Positions 1 to 9,723 of a stretch of DNA of 64,000 nucleotides are shown piece by piece. How positions within the stretch are numbered: position 1 is the first letter of the stretch; each line of letters starts with the position of its first letter. Below the pieces are notes generated by a model that searched no databases, had not been told where the DNA came from, and worked only from the letters and a program-made list of their open reading frames with translations. The position numbers were made by a program, and so were the translations under genes. This DNA is from Bryobacteraceae bacterium (GTDB lineage: Bacteria; Acidobacteriota; Terriglobia; Bryobacterales; Bryobacteraceae): positions 124,001 to 188,000 of the forward strand of contig JAHCHE010000018.1 in the NCBI GenBank assembly GCA_026129905.1, given 5' to 3'.

Positions 1-1
1 C

Positions 2-718
2 GCCGCCGTGGCCGCCGCCGGTACGGCGGGAGGGACGGAAGCGCCGGACGATCAGCCGTTGCATCCGCTGCTGGCGGCTCGCCCGGAGCAGCGCGTCCTG
101 CTCCTGTTCTTCACGGCCGACCGAGGGCTCGCCGGCGCGTTCAACTCGAATCTCATCAAGGCCGCCCAGCGATTTCTGGTGGAAAACGCCGCGCGAACCG
201 TGGAATTGGAATTGATCGGGCGTAAAGCCAGGGACTTTTTCCGGAAACGTCCCGTCCGCGTGGCCGGCGAGCAGATCGGGCTGGGAAACAAGGCCCTCTA
301 CGAAGACATCGCGCCGGTGATCGACAAAGTGATCGACCGCTATCGGAAACAGGAGATCGACGCCGTTTATCTCCTGTACAACGAGTTCAAGAGCGTCCTG
401 TCGCAAAAGCTGACCGTGGTTCGCATCCTGCCGATCGAACTCCCGGCGGTCGCGGCCGAACGCGAGTACATCTACGAGCAGCCGCCGGAGGAACTGCTCC
501 GATTGCTCCTGCCGCGCTATGTCGGTATCGCCGTTCACCACGCGCTGCTCGAATCGACAGCGGCCGAGCACGCGGCCCGCATGACGGCCATGGACGCGGC
601 CACCACCAACGCCGGCGAATTGATCGAAAAATTGACGCTTTACATGAACCGCGTGCGGCAGGCCAGCATCACGCGCGAAATCATCGAAGTAGTCAGCGGC
701 GCGGCCGCGCTCGACTAG
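2..718 (+). CDS. atpG: F1 ATP synthase gamma subunit, 5' partial
   Basis: Central rotor stalk of the F1 ATP synthase, on the cytoplasmic face of the membrane. Seen: the frame is open to the window edge, so the true start lies upstream. The GTG at 8 is probably internal, because gamma subunits are usually about 290 residues and 236 or so are present here. The conserved block TADRGLAGAFNSNL and the C-terminal helix with MTAMDAATTNAGELIEKL and NRVRQASITREIIEV are family hallmarks. The stop lies 15 bases before the atpD ATG and the gene runs straight into atpD and atpC, as in the usual gamma-beta-epsilon order. The alpha subunit is presumably just outside the window. Confidence 0.95.
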   Translation, partial: AAVAAAGTAGGTEAPDDQPLHPLLAARPEQRVLLLFFTADRGLAGAFNSNLIKAAQRFLVENAARTVELELIGRKARDFFRKRPVRVAGEQIGLGNKALYEDIAPVIDKVIDRYRKQEIDAVYLLYNEFKSVLSQKLTVVRILPIELPAVAAEREYIYEQPPEELLRLLLPRYVGIAVHHALLESTAAEHAARMTAMDAATTNAGELIEKLTLYMNRVRQASITREIIEVVSGAAALD

Positions 719-2182
<1,464 letters not shown>

Positions 2183-2187
2183 CGAAA

Positions 2188-2589
2188 ATGCCTGGCGCCT
2201 TCCTTCTCGAGATTGCGACGCCGGACCGGCTGCTGGTGAGCGAGCAGGTCACGCAGGCGCAGATACCGGCGCTCGGAGGCTATATCGGCGTGCTGCCGGA
2301 GCATGCGCCGCTGCTGTCGGCTCTTGGCACCGGAGTCCTGGAATACTCCCTCGGCGGCCATCGCCGCAGCATCGCGATTTCCGGCGGTTTCGTCGAGGTG
2401 CTCCCCGATCACGTCCGCGTGCTGGCCGACCATGCCGAGAACGCCGACGAGATCGACGTCCAGCGCGCGCAGGAATCGCTGAAGCGGGCCGCGGAACGGC
2501 TGTCACAGGCCGGCGGCGAGGTCGACATCGCCCGGGCGCTGAACGCGGTCAAGCGCGCCCAGGCCCGTCTCTCCGCCGCGGGCAAGTAG
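2188..2589 (+). CDS. atpC: F1 ATP synthase epsilon subunit
   Basis: Small regulatory stalk subunit that couples gamma to the membrane ring and can inhibit ATP hydrolysis. Seen: 133 residues. An N-terminal beta-sandwich is typical of the family (LEIATPDRLLVSEQV, then GYIGVLPEHAPLL), and a C-terminal two-helix hairpin is rich in Ala, Arg and Gln (about residues 90-130). It begins 5 bases after the atpD stop with no strong ribosome site, which suggests translational coupling. It ends 2 bases before the 3' end of the convergent permease gene, and no terminator hairpin fits between them. Confidence 0.95.
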   Translation: MPGAFLLEIATPDRLLVSEQVTQAQIPALGGYIGVLPEHAPLLSALGTGVLEYSLGGHRRSIAISGGFVEVLPDHVRVLADHAENADEIDVQRAQESLKRAAERLSQAGGEVDIARALNAVKRAQARLSAAGK

Positions 2590-2591
2590 GC

Positions 2592-5006
2592 TCATTCAAA
2601 CCGCAGCGCCGTCATCGGTTCCACCGCCGAGGCCCGGCGGGCGGGAACCATCACCGCAACCAGCGCGGCTCCGAGAAGCGCCAGCGGCACGCCGGCAAAC
2701 GTGATCGCGTCCGTGGCGCTGATTCCGTAAAGGAGGCTGGCGGTGAAGCGGCTGAGGCCGAAGGCAATGCCGAGGCCGAAAGCGATGCCGCCCATCACGA
2801 TCGCCAAAGCCTGCGCCAGAACAGCGCCGGCGATGCGGAGCGGCCGCGCGCCCAGCGCCATGCGAATGCCGATCTCGCGGGTGCGGCTGCGCACCGAATA
2901 GCTGACCATCCCGTACAACCCCACGCACGCCAGCGCCAGCCCGATCGCGCCGAACAATCCAAATAGCGTGGCGCACAGGCGGGGCAGCAGAAACGCCTTC
3001 GAAACGTGGTTGGCCATCGTATCCACATTGAACACCGCCAGATTGCGATCCAGCGATTCGATTTCCCGGCGCACCGGAAGGAGGAACCGTTCCGGGCGTC
3101 CCGCCGTTTTCACCAGAATCGTCATTCCGAACATGGCGATGATCTTGTCGGGCGTGCGCGGCAGGTACTGATAAATGCAGGCCTTCACTTCCTCGCCAAG
3201 CGTGACCGACTTGGAGTCTCCGGCGACCCCGATAATCTCGTACTCGCCGTCGCTGGAACGGATGCGCCGGCCGATGGGGTCCTGGTCGCCGAACAGGCGG
3301 CGCGCCATGGTCCGGTTCACGATCGCCGCCGCGCTCTTGATGTCGCGCCGCGGGCTGAAGTCGCGGCCGCGCAGCAGCGGGATGCCGGTGGTTTCGAAAT
3401 ACCGCGCGTCCACGCTGAAGATATCCGCCGACGTCTCCTTGCCGGCCTCCGCCGCCGCGTCGCGGAACGTGAGGGTGCTCTGGGCCAGGCTGAGCGGAAG
3501 GAGGTCGACGACGCTGGCGGATTCGACGCCCGGCAGGGCGCCGATGCGCGCTTGAGCCTGCCGGAGGAACTCGCGGAATCGCTCGTCGGAATAACCGTTG
3601 GTCTTCGGGTCCACCGCCATCAGCAGGACGTTGTCGGCGCGGATCCCGAGGTCGATGTTGGAGGCCGACTGGAGGCTGCGGAGGAACAAGCCTGCGCCGA
3701 TCAACAGCACGATCGACAGCATCACCTGGAAGCCGATGAGAAGGTTCCGCAAGCCGAACCGGCGGAACACCCCGAGTCCCGCTTCCGCTTTCTTCAGACC
3801 CGACACCAGGTCGGCGCGGCTTGCCGCCACTGCCGGGGCGAAGCCGAACAGCACGCCGGCCGCCACCGCCAACGCCGCGGTGAAGCAGAGCACCCGGTAG
3901 TCGGGAGTGAAGTCGAACGCGATGGGCATGGGGAGGGGCAGACGGCAACTCGACAGGCCTTTCGTGGCGAGCCACGCCAGCGCGAAACCGCCCGCGGCGC
4001 CGATGCCCGAAAGGACAAGGCTTTCCGTCAGCAGTTGGCGGATCAGCCGGGGGCGTCCCGCCCCGATCGCCGCGCGGACGCTCATTTCCTGGCGGCGGGT
4101 GACGGCGCGCGCCAGCAGCAGGTTCGCCACGTTGGCGCAGGCCACCAGCAACACCAGCCCTACCACCACCATCAGGAGGGCCATGAACGCCTTGAGCGAG
4201 AACCCTCCCGGCAGGCCGCCGGCCGGCGTCAGGGTCACCGGATCGAGCGGGCGGTCCTTCCGGTAGGCGTCGTGTATGCGCGAGTTCACGGCGTTCATCG
4301 CGGCCACGGCCTGCTCCCGGCCGACCCCGGGCTTCAGGCGCGCGCTGAACATGAGCCAGTGCGCCGACCGGCTGTCGGGATGCTTCGCGAGCTCCGGCAC
4401 GAACTGGGCGTTCATCGACAGGGGCGCCCAGAACTCCGAATAGACGCCCCGCGTGGCGCCATGGAAGCCCGGGGCGGCCACGCCAATCACGGAGAACGGC
4501 TTCCCGTTCAGGTGGATGGTACGGCCGAGGACCTCCGGATCCGCGGCGAAGCGGCGCCGCCACAGGCCGTTCCCCAGCACCACCACGGCGTCGCGGTCCG
4601 GCGCCTGGTCCTCCGCTGGGGCGATGCCGCGACCGAGCGCCATCGGCACGCCGATCAACGAGAAGTAATTCCCGGTGACCAACTGGCCCCAGACGCGCTC
4701 GGCCTGGTCCGGACCGCGCAGGCTGGCTGGGGCGAGCGGAAAGTGAGCGGCCATCCCGTCGAACACCTCGGAGCAGCCCTCGCGATAATCGCGGTAGTCG
4801 GGGTACGAGAAGGTCCGGCCGTTGGAGAACGAGTAAAGCCCGGCCGGCTCGCGAACGGGCAGAGACGCCAGCATCGTGGCGTTCACCATGCTGAACACGG
4901 TAGTATTGGCGGCGATGCCGAGGGCGATCGAGATGGCCACCACGACGGTGAAGGCGGGATCCTTGCGCAGCATCCGCAGGGCGTACCGGAAATCCTGGAT
5001 CAGCAT
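2592..5006 (-). CDS. ADOP-type ABC transporter permease (MacB/FtsX duplicated)
   Basis: Integral membrane permease of the acidobacterial duplicated orphan permease group. Seen: 804 residues from the ATG at 5006 (protein begins MLIQDFRYALRMLRKDP), preferred over an ATG 10 codons upstream because the family begins at this motif and a GGAAA ribosome site precedes it. Order: N-terminal membrane segment (about 15-45), periplasmic MacB-like core with GNYFSLIGVPMALGRG, a first FtsX block with VACANVANLLLARA, a second periplasmic core, and a C-terminal FtsX block with REIGIRMALGARP. Known: ADOPs resemble MacB permeases but occur without an adjacent ATPase, as here. Inferred: export or efflux-type function; substrate unknown. 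The antisense strand carries very long open frames that are GC-driven shadows. Confidence 0.9.
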   Translation of the reverse strand: MLIQDFRYALRMLRKDPAFTVVVAISIALGIAANTTVFSMVNATMLASLPVREPAGLYSFSNGRTFSYPDYRDYREGCSEVFDGMAAHFPLAPASLRGPDQAERVWGQLVTGNYFSLIGVPMALGRGIAPAEDQAPDRDAVVVLGNGLWRRRFAADPEVLGRTIHLNGKPFSVIGVAAPGFHGATRGVYSEFWAPLSMNAQFVPELAKHPDSRSAHWLMFSARLKPGVGREQAVAAMNAVNSRIHDAYRKDRPLDPVTLTPAGGLPGGFSLKAFMALLMVVVGLVLLVACANVANLLLARAVTRRQEMSVRAAIGAGRPRLIRQLLTESLVLSGIGAAGGFALAWLATKGLSSCRLPLPMPIAFDFTPDYRVLCFTAALAVAAGVLFGFAPAVAASRADLVSGLKKAEAGLGVFRRFGLRNLLIGFQVMLSIVLLIGAGLFLRSLQSASNIDLGIRADNVLLMAVDPKTNGYSDERFREFLRQAQARIGALPGVESASVVDLLPLSLAQSTLTFRDAAAEAGKETSADIFSVDARYFETTGIPLLRGRDFSPRRDIKSAAAIVNRTMARRLFGDQDPIGRRIRSSDGEYEIIGVAGDSKSVTLGEEVKACIYQYLPRTPDKIIAMFGMTILVKTAGRPERFLLPVRREIESLDRNLAVFNVDTMANHVSKAFLLPRLCATLFGLFGAIGLALACVGLYGMVSYSVRSRTREIGIRMALGARPLRIAGAVLAQALAIVMGGIAFGLGIAFGLSRFTASLLYGISATDAITFAGVPLALLGAALVAVMVPARRASAVEPMTALRFE

Positions 5007-5624
5007 AAGCGTTTCCGATCCGGAAATACGGAACAAGCCCGCCCGAGGTTCGATAAAAACGCTTTGCGCTCTCGAGTCGGGCGGCGGCGCGAGGACGTGG
5101 GTGACGCATCCCAGAATTTTCCCCTAAGACTTCCGCGGTCACAGAAACCCTTTATTTATGAGCGGCATAGCAGCTTCCAAAGGCCCGGTGACGCATCGAG
5201 ACGCGGAGATGCGTCACCTTGCGGAAACGCCGAAAGTGTCGAATTGTGTCGAAAAGTGATGAATGGATTCGACACTTTCGAGATTTCGCAAGAAGTGTCG
5301 AATGTGATGAATTGCGTCGAATCTGTTCGCCGTCTCATTTTGGGGTCCAGCTCCGCGATTCGATGTAGAAGCGAGTTGTCAAAGAGCGCGGCTGCGCAAG
5401 TCGCCGCCACGGAGATTCTAGCTCACGGAGGGCGCCCAGCCGCACGTTCCGTCAGTCAGGGTTCTCGTAATCCGTTCATTGCACGGTATTCCTTGCGATC
5501 GCCGTGTTTCCGGATGGTTGGTGACCGACGGTTCACGATCCAGGCCGGCGGAGTCGATGCACGCCCGGGCGCAAAGATGCCTGATGCGCGCGGCGCCCTG
5601 GTCAGAGGCGGGAAGGCGGCGGGG
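5007..5624. other. 618-base intergenic region, repeat-rich, no gene supported
   Basis: Lies between the start of the minus-strand permease and the 3' end of frr. Short open frames run through it on both strands, but they cross repeats and show no recognisable protein family. The middle part (about 5100-5330) is full of short direct and inverted repeats described separately. From about 5340 to 5624 I see no clear structure. It must contain the permease promoter, but no good -35/-10 pair stands out. Confidence 0.6.
5100..5330. repeat. Cluster of two inverted/direct repeat families
   Basis: Family 1: GGTGACGCATC at 5100-5110 and 5187-5197, and its exact reverse complement at 5208-5218; the last two form a perfect 11-base stem with a 10-base loop. 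Family 2: CGAAAGTGTCGAAT at 5231-5244 and its exact reverse complement at 5267-5280 (14 bases, 22-base spacer). GTGTCGAA recurs at 5246-5253 and 5295-5302, each followed by a GTGATGAAT stretch, and GCGTCGAAT follows near 5314. The region is also less GC-rich than its surroundings. This could be a regulatory array or a remnant of a small palindromic element. There is no reading-frame constraint visible. Confidence 0.7.
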
Positions 5625-6209
5625 TCAGTGGAGCTCGAGGATCTCTTTTTCCTTCACCTTCGAGGCCTGATCGGCTTTGCGGATCTGCTCGTCGGTGAGC
5701 TTCTGAATGACGTCGTGGGCCCGGCGGTCCTCGTCTTCGCTGATGGCTTTGTCCTTGAGGAGCTTCTTGAGGGCGTCGTTGGAGTCCCGGCGGATGTTGC
5801 GGAGCGCGACGCGATGGTCCTCGGTAACCGAGTGCAGGTGCTTCACCAGTTGCTTGCGGCGCTCTTCGGTCAGAGGCGGGATGGGGACGCGGACGATCTT
5901 GCCGTCGTTGGTGGGGTTGAGGCCGAGATCGGAGGCGCGGATGGTCTTTTCGATCGCGCCAAGCTGCGAAACGTCCCAGGGCTGAACGGTGATCATCGAA
6001 GGCTCCGGCACGTGGAGCGTGGCCAACTGGTTGAGAGGCGTCGGGGTCCCGTAATAGTCGAGGCGTATGCCGTCCAGAATGGCGATGGAGGCGCGCCCCG
6101 TGCGGATGGTAGACATGGCGTGCTGCAAGTCGCTGAGCACTTTATCCATTCGGGTTCTGGCCTTCGCTTCGATGTCTTTAACCGATCCAGTGGTTTCTCC
6201 GGGCTTCAT
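5625..6209 (-). CDS. frr: Ribosome recycling factor
   Basis: Splits post-termination ribosomes together with EF-G in the cytoplasm. Seen: 194 residues, slightly longer than the usual 185 because of an N-terminal extension (MKPGETTGSVKDIEAKA). Recognised by the N-terminal helix with STIRTGRAS, by YYGTPTPLNQLA, by the PWDVSQLGAIEKTIRASDLGLNP segment (residues shown in two overlapping hallmarks: PWD and LGLNPTNDGK), and by the C-terminal helix ending in a run of Lys/Glu. It starts 12 bases after the pyrH stop behind a GAAGAG ribosome site and is the last gene of the rplM-rpsI-rpsB-tsf-pyrH-frr series. Confidence 0.97.
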   Translation of the reverse strand: MKPGETTGSVKDIEAKARTRMDKVLSDLQHAMSTIRTGRASIAILDGIRLDYYGTPTPLNQLATLHVPEPSMITVQPWDVSQLGAIEKTIRASDLGLNPTNDGKIVRVPIPPLTEERRKQLVKHLHSVTEDHRVALRNIRRDSNDALKKLLKDKAISEDEDRRAHDVIQKLTDEQIRKADQASKVKEKEILELH

Positions 6210-6221
6210 GGTAATAGCTCT

Positions 6222-6929
6222 TCAGTGGATGAGGGTGCCGATGGGCTCGCCCATCGACACTCGCATTATATTGCCTGAGGCGTTCAGATTGAAAACGAGG
6301 ATGGGGAGATTGTTGTCGCGGCACATGGCCACGGCGGAAGCGTCCATGATCTGGAGGGACTTGGAGAGCACTTCGTGGTAGGACACCTCAGGGTACAGGA
6401 CGGCGTCCGGGTGTTTCTCCGGATCCTTGTCGTAGACGCCCTCGACGCGGGTGGCCTTGGCGACGATCTGGGCGCGGATCTCGAGGGCTCTCAAGGTGGC
6501 CGCGGTGTCGGTGGAGAAGTAGGGATTGGAGGTGCCGGCGGCGAAGATGACGGTGCGGCCCTTCTCGAGGTGGCGAACGGCGCGGCGGCGGATGTACGGC
6601 TCCGCCACTTCGTGCATCTCGATGGCGGTCATGACGCGGGCGGCGATGTCCTGGCGCTCGAGGGCGTCCTGCAACGCGAGGGCATTGATAACGGTGGCAA
6701 GCATGCCCATGTGGTCGGCCGTGACGCGATCCATGTTGCGGGCGGCGGCGGTGACGCCGCGAAAGAAGTTGCCGCCGCCCACCACCAAGCCAAGCTGGAT
6801 TCCGGCGCGCGCCACCTCCGCGACCTCGGCGGCCAGCGATTGCAGCCGTTCGCCGTCAATGCCGAACTGCGCGTCGCCGGCCAAGACGCCGCCGGATAGC
6901 TTCAACAGAACGCGTTCGTACTTCGGCAT
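6222..6929 (-). CDS. pyrH: UMP kinase
   Basis: Phosphorylates UMP to UDP in pyrimidine nucleotide synthesis; an amino-acid-kinase-fold hexamer. Seen: 235 residues, normal length. KLSGG at the N-terminus binds phosphate (most homologues have KLSGE), GGGNFFRG is the central glycine loop, and [31 protein letters not shown] and [12 protein letters not shown] are all characteristic. Placed between tsf (gap 8 bases) and frr (gap 12 bases), the classical bacterial order. Confidence 0.97.
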   Translation of the reverse strand: MPKYERVLLKLSGGVLAGDAQFGIDGERLQSLAAEVAEVARAGIQLGLVVGGGNFFRGVTAAARNMDRVTADHMGMLATVINALALQDALERQDIAARVMTAIEMHEVAEPYIRRRAVRHLEKGRTVIFAAGTSNPYFSTDTAATLRALEIRAQIVAKATRVEGVYDKDPEKHPDAVLYPEVSYHEVLSKSLQIMDASAVAMCRDNNLPILVFNLNASGNIMRVSMGEPIGTLIH

Positions 6930-6937
6930 GCGAGGCG

Positions 6938-7567
6938 TCAGTCCCCGGACTGGGTCTCTACCGCTCCGGCGCTATCGCCGATCTTGAAGCGGGCGAACCG
7001 GGCGAGCGAAATATTCTCGCCGAACTTGGCGATTTTGGACTTGATGAGCTCGCCGACGGTCATGGCGTTGTCCTTGATGAAGGGCTGCTCCAGAAGGCAG
7101 ACCTCCTCATAGAACTTCTCGAGCCGGCCTTCGACGATGCGGTCGAGGATCTTCTCGGGTTTGCCCTCGGCGCGGGCGCGGTCCCGGGCGATCTCGCGCT
7201 CGCGCTCGAGCACGGCCGGGGTGACGTCCTCGCGGCGAATGAACTGGGGGTCCGAGGCGGCGACCTGCATGCACAGGTCGTGGACGAGGGCCTGGAATTC
7301 CTCGGTGCGGGCGACGAAATCGCTTTCGCAGTTCAGCTCGACCAAGACGCCGAGCTGGGCGCCCTGGTGAATGTAGGAGCCGACGATGCCCTGCCGGGTG
7401 GCGCGGCTGGCTTTCTTTGCCGCCGCGGCAAGACCGCGCTTGCGCAGCACAACCTCAGCGGCCGACATGTCGCCGGCAGCCTCGGTAAGAGCGCTTTTGC
7501 AATCCATCATGCCGGCGCCGGTGCGCTCGCGGAGCTGTTTGACCAATTGTGCAGTAATTTCCGCCAT
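6938..7567 (-). CDS. tsf: Elongation factor Ts
   Basis: Nucleotide-exchange factor for EF-Tu. Seen: 209 residues, the short form lacking most of the second dimerisation subdomain found in the 280-residue E. coli protein. The N-terminal UBA-like region ends in [13 protein letters not shown]. The core has EGIVGSYIH-type sequence ([20 protein letters not shown]) and NCESDFVA. It follows rpsB by 50 bases and has only a weak ribosome site. Confidence 0.97.
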   Translation of the reverse strand: MAEITAQLVKQLRERTGAGMMDCKSALTEAAGDMSAAEVVLRKRGLAAAAKKASRATRQGIVGSYIHQGAQLGVLVELNCESDFVARTEEFQALVHDLCMQVAASDPQFIRREDVTPAVLEREREIARDRARAEGKPEKILDRIVEGRLEKFYEEVCLLEQPFIKDNAMTVGELIKSKIAKFGENISLARFARFKIGDSAGAVETQSGD

Positions 7568-7617
7568 TTCAATCCGATCTAACTGATGATCCTGTAATCC
7601 CTGCGAAAGCCCGAAAG

Positions 7618-8520
7618 CTACCCGTCGAGCCCGCCGCGCCGGTAGTCGTCCATCAGGGCTTCGGCGCCCGGCGGCATCGGGATGTCCGCCGGCGGCGCGT
7701 TCTGATTCAGGCTCTCCGACATCAACTGCTCGGAGTAATGAGGATCGAGATACTTGCTGAACTCGACCGGCTCATCCGATGGCGACTCTTCTCCCTCTCC
7801 GATGGGGGCGGCGCGCATGGCGAAGTCCTGCTCGGTGGCGAGGGCGCGGCCTTCCACGACGCTGTCGGCGATCTTGGCCGCGAACAGGCGGATGGCGCGC
7901 AGGGCATCGTCATTGCCGGGAATGACGTAGTCGACCATATCGGGGTCGCAGTTGGTATCCACAACGGCAACGACGGGAATACGCAGCTTTCTGGCCTCGC
8001 GTACGGCGATGGATTCCTTGTAGGAATCGACGACGAAGAGGATATCCGGCAAACCCGCCATATCCTTGATGCCGGCGAGGTTCTGATCGAGCGCTTTGCG
8101 TTCGCGCTCGAGCCGGATGATTTCCTTTTTCGGACGGCCTTCGTAGCGGCCGTCCTGGGCCATGCCCTCGAGTTCGCGGAGACGCTGGATGGACTTCTGG
8201 ACGGTGAACATGTTGGTGAGCAGTCCGCCGAGCCAGCGCTGGTTGACGTAGAACATGTTGCAGCGCTTGGCTTCCTCGGCGATGGCCTCCTGCGCCTGGC
8301 GCTTGGTGCCGACGAACAGAACGTTTTTGTTGTGGGCGGCCATCTCGCTGACGAAACGCATCGCGTCCTTGAACAGCTTGAGGGTCTTTTGCAGGTCGAT
8401 GATGTAGATACCGTTGCGTTCGCCAAAGATGTATTCCTTCATCTTTGGATTCCAGCGTCTGGTCTGGTGCCCGAAGTGAACGCCGGCTTCGAGCAATTCC
8501 TTCATGGTAATTTGCGGCAA
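7618..8520 (-). CDS. rpsB: 30S ribosomal protein S2, C-terminally extended
   Basis: Small-subunit ribosomal protein. Seen: 300 residues. The start is taken as TTG at 8520, four bases after a perfect AAGGAGG; the next in-frame ATG is five codons later and 19 bases from that site. Diagnostic motifs are [54 protein letters not shown] and [14 protein letters not shown]. The usual S2 ends near residue 240. Here an acidic, proline-rich tail of about 60 residues follows (from roughly [19 protein letters not shown] to the end); it looks disordered. It heads the rpsB-tsf-pyrH-frr part of the operon. Confidence 0.97.
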   Translation of the reverse strand: MPQITMKELLEAGVHFGHQTRRWNPKMKEYIFGERNGIYIIDLQKTLKLFKDAMRFVSEMAAHNKNVLFVGTKRQAQEAIAEEAKRCNMFYVNQRWLGGLLTNMFTVQKSIQRLRELEGMAQDGRYEGRPKKEIIRLERERKALDQNLAGIKDMAGLPDILFVVDSYKESIAVREARKLRIPVVAVVDTNCDPDMVDYVIPGNDDALRAIRLFAAKIADSVVEGRALATEQDFAMRAAPIGEGEESPSDEPVEFSKYLDPHYSEQLMSESLNQNAPPADIPMPPGAEALMDDYRRGGLDG

Positions 8521-8613
8521 AACGCCTCCTTAATGGTTGACGAAACGGACGAGCCAGACCGCGGTCCAAACGGGGATTTGCGGACTGGCGTGGGAAACGA
8601 GAGCGGGAGACAA

Positions 8614-8644
8614 CGGCGGCGCGTCAACGCATGACGCTCCGCCG
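8614..8644 (-). promoter_or_regulatory. Stable hairpin in the rpsI-rpsB leader
   Basis: CGGCGG and GCGTCA (8614-8626) pair with TGACGC and CCGCCG (8632-8644) around a 5-base loop, with one internal C/T mismatch. It lies in the 146-base gap between rpsI and rpsB. No T-run follows on the minus strand, so it is not a standard intrinsic terminator. Its place before rpsB suggests an S2 feedback leader or a transcript-processing site; that role is inference. Confidence 0.5.
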
Positions 8645-8666
8645 GTGAAGACAGCCCAATCGGACA

Positions 8667-9065
8667 TTAGCGCTTGGAGAACTGGAAGCGCTTGCGAGCG
8701 CCGGGCCGGCCGTACTTCTTGCGCTCATGCCCGCGGGGGTCGCGCCGGAGGAAGCCGAGTTGCTTCAGCTTGCCGCGGAGCTCGGAATTGAATTCGCAGA
8801 GCGCGCGGGCGATGCCCAGACGGGCGGCGCCGGCCTGTCCGGTGAGACCGCCGCCGGTGGTGTTGACGATGACGTCGAACTTGTCGGCCATTTCCGCGGC
8901 GAGCAGGGGCTGCCGGACGGTGGCGCGGGCGGCCTCGACGGCAAAGTACTGGTCGAACGGTCGGCCGTTCACGGTGATGCTGCCCTTGCCGGCGCGCAGG
9001 AAAATCCGCGCCACAGACGTTTTTCTGCGGCCGGTGCCGAGATACTGTACTAGATTCGCTGCCAA
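8667..9065 (-). CDS. rpsI: 30S ribosomal protein S9
   Basis: Small-subunit ribosomal protein near the P site. Seen: 132 residues, starting with TTG at 9065 behind AAGGAA. Family hallmarks are [51 protein letters not shown] and the basic tail [16 protein letters not shown], whose last Arg contacts the P-site tRNA. It follows rplM by 12 bases as in nearly all bacteria. Confidence 0.98.
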   Translation of the reverse strand: MAANLVQYLGTGRRKTSVARIFLRAGKGSITVNGRPFDQYFAVEAARATVRQPLLAAEMADKFDVIVNTTGGGLTGQAGAARLGIARALCEFNSELRGKLKQLGFLRRDPRGHERKKYGRPGARKRFQFSKR

Positions 9066-9077
9066 CTGAATTCCTTC

Positions 9078-9512
9078 CTAATTCCCGACCGCGATGGCCA
9101 CGGGTTTCTGGGCCTGGTGCGGATGCCGGTCGCCGGCATAGACCTTCAGCTTGCGGTACATCTGCTTGCCGAGCTTGGTCTTTGGGAGCATGCCGGCCAC
9201 CGCGAGTTCCACCACTCGAGCGGGCCGGACGGCGCGCAGCTTGCGCGCCGACGTCTCCTTAAGACCGCCGGGGTATCCGCTGTGGCTGCGGTAGACCTTC
9301 TGTTCTTCCTTAGCGCCGGTCAAACGGACCTTGTCGGCGTTCACGATAATGACGTGATCGCCCGTATCGAGGAAGGGCGTGTAAATCGCTTTATGTTTGC
9401 CCATCAGCAAGCGGGCCGCCTTGGATGCCACACGCCCGAGAACCTCGTCTCCGGCGTCGATAACATGCCACGTGCGAGCCAAGGTCTTGGCTGATGGGAA
9501 CGTAGTGCTCAT
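9078..9512 (-). CDS. rplM: 50S ribosomal protein L13
   Basis: Early-assembling large-subunit protein. Seen: 144 residues, normal size. Recognised by WHVIDAGDEVLGRVASKAA, LMGKHKAIYTPFLDTGDHV, YRSHSGYPGGLKE and the GMLPKTKLGKQMYRKLKVY segment. First gene of the minus-strand block; a ribosome site GGAGAAAG sits upstream of the ATG and a candidate promoter lies at 9554-9583. Confidence 0.98.
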   Translation of the reverse strand: MSTTFPSAKTLARTWHVIDAGDEVLGRVASKAARLLMGKHKAIYTPFLDTGDHVIIVNADKVRLTGAKEEQKVYRSHSGYPGGLKETSARKLRAVRPARVVELAVAGMLPKTKLGKQMYRKLKVYAGDRHPHQAQKPVAIAVGN

Positions 9513-9553
9513 AGGACAGACTTTCTCCGTAGACGAGACTCGCCGTTGTTCTT

Positions 9554-9583
9554 AGCTTAACGGAAGGAAGCGCGGGCTGTCAA
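9554..9583 (-). promoter_or_regulatory. Candidate sigma-70 promoter for the rplM block
   Basis: On the minus strand a perfect TTGACA (plus coordinates 9578-9583) is followed after 18 bases by TAAGCT (9554-9559), a weak -10. It is the only good -35 between rplM and the divergent ceramidase-like gene and points at rplM. Experimental start-site mapping would be needed to settle the -10. Confidence 0.45.
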
Positions 9584-9723
9584 ACGGCCGGAGCGGCGGA
9601 GGCCCGGCTGGCTATCGGTGAAACGGCGGGACCAGGGTAACGCAACGCGGAGGACTGCTCCCTCGATCCCGCGACGGTCCAGCCCCGCGTTATCCCGCGC
9701 ACTCATGCTAGGTTTGTAGCCGT

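Noticed and set aside
2596-5142. An 848-codon minus-strand frame overlapping the permease in another frame
   Set aside because: Arg/Pro/Gly-rich shadow of the real permease, which has clear FtsX motifs.
5090-5340. CRISPR array in the repeat-rich gap
   Set aside because: Repeats are too short (8-14 bases), irregularly spaced and partly inverted, and there are no cas genes.
5156-5410. 84-codon minus-strand frame in the repeat cluster
   Set aside because: Its sequence is made largely of the short repeats, with no ribosome site and no recognisable domain.
3006-6278. A 1090-codon open frame on the plus strand across the permease, the repeat region and frr
   Set aside because: It is antisense to two well-supported genes, has Arg/Gly/His-rich composition typical of the antisense frames of GC-rich genes, and runs through repeats. 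No domain is recognisable.
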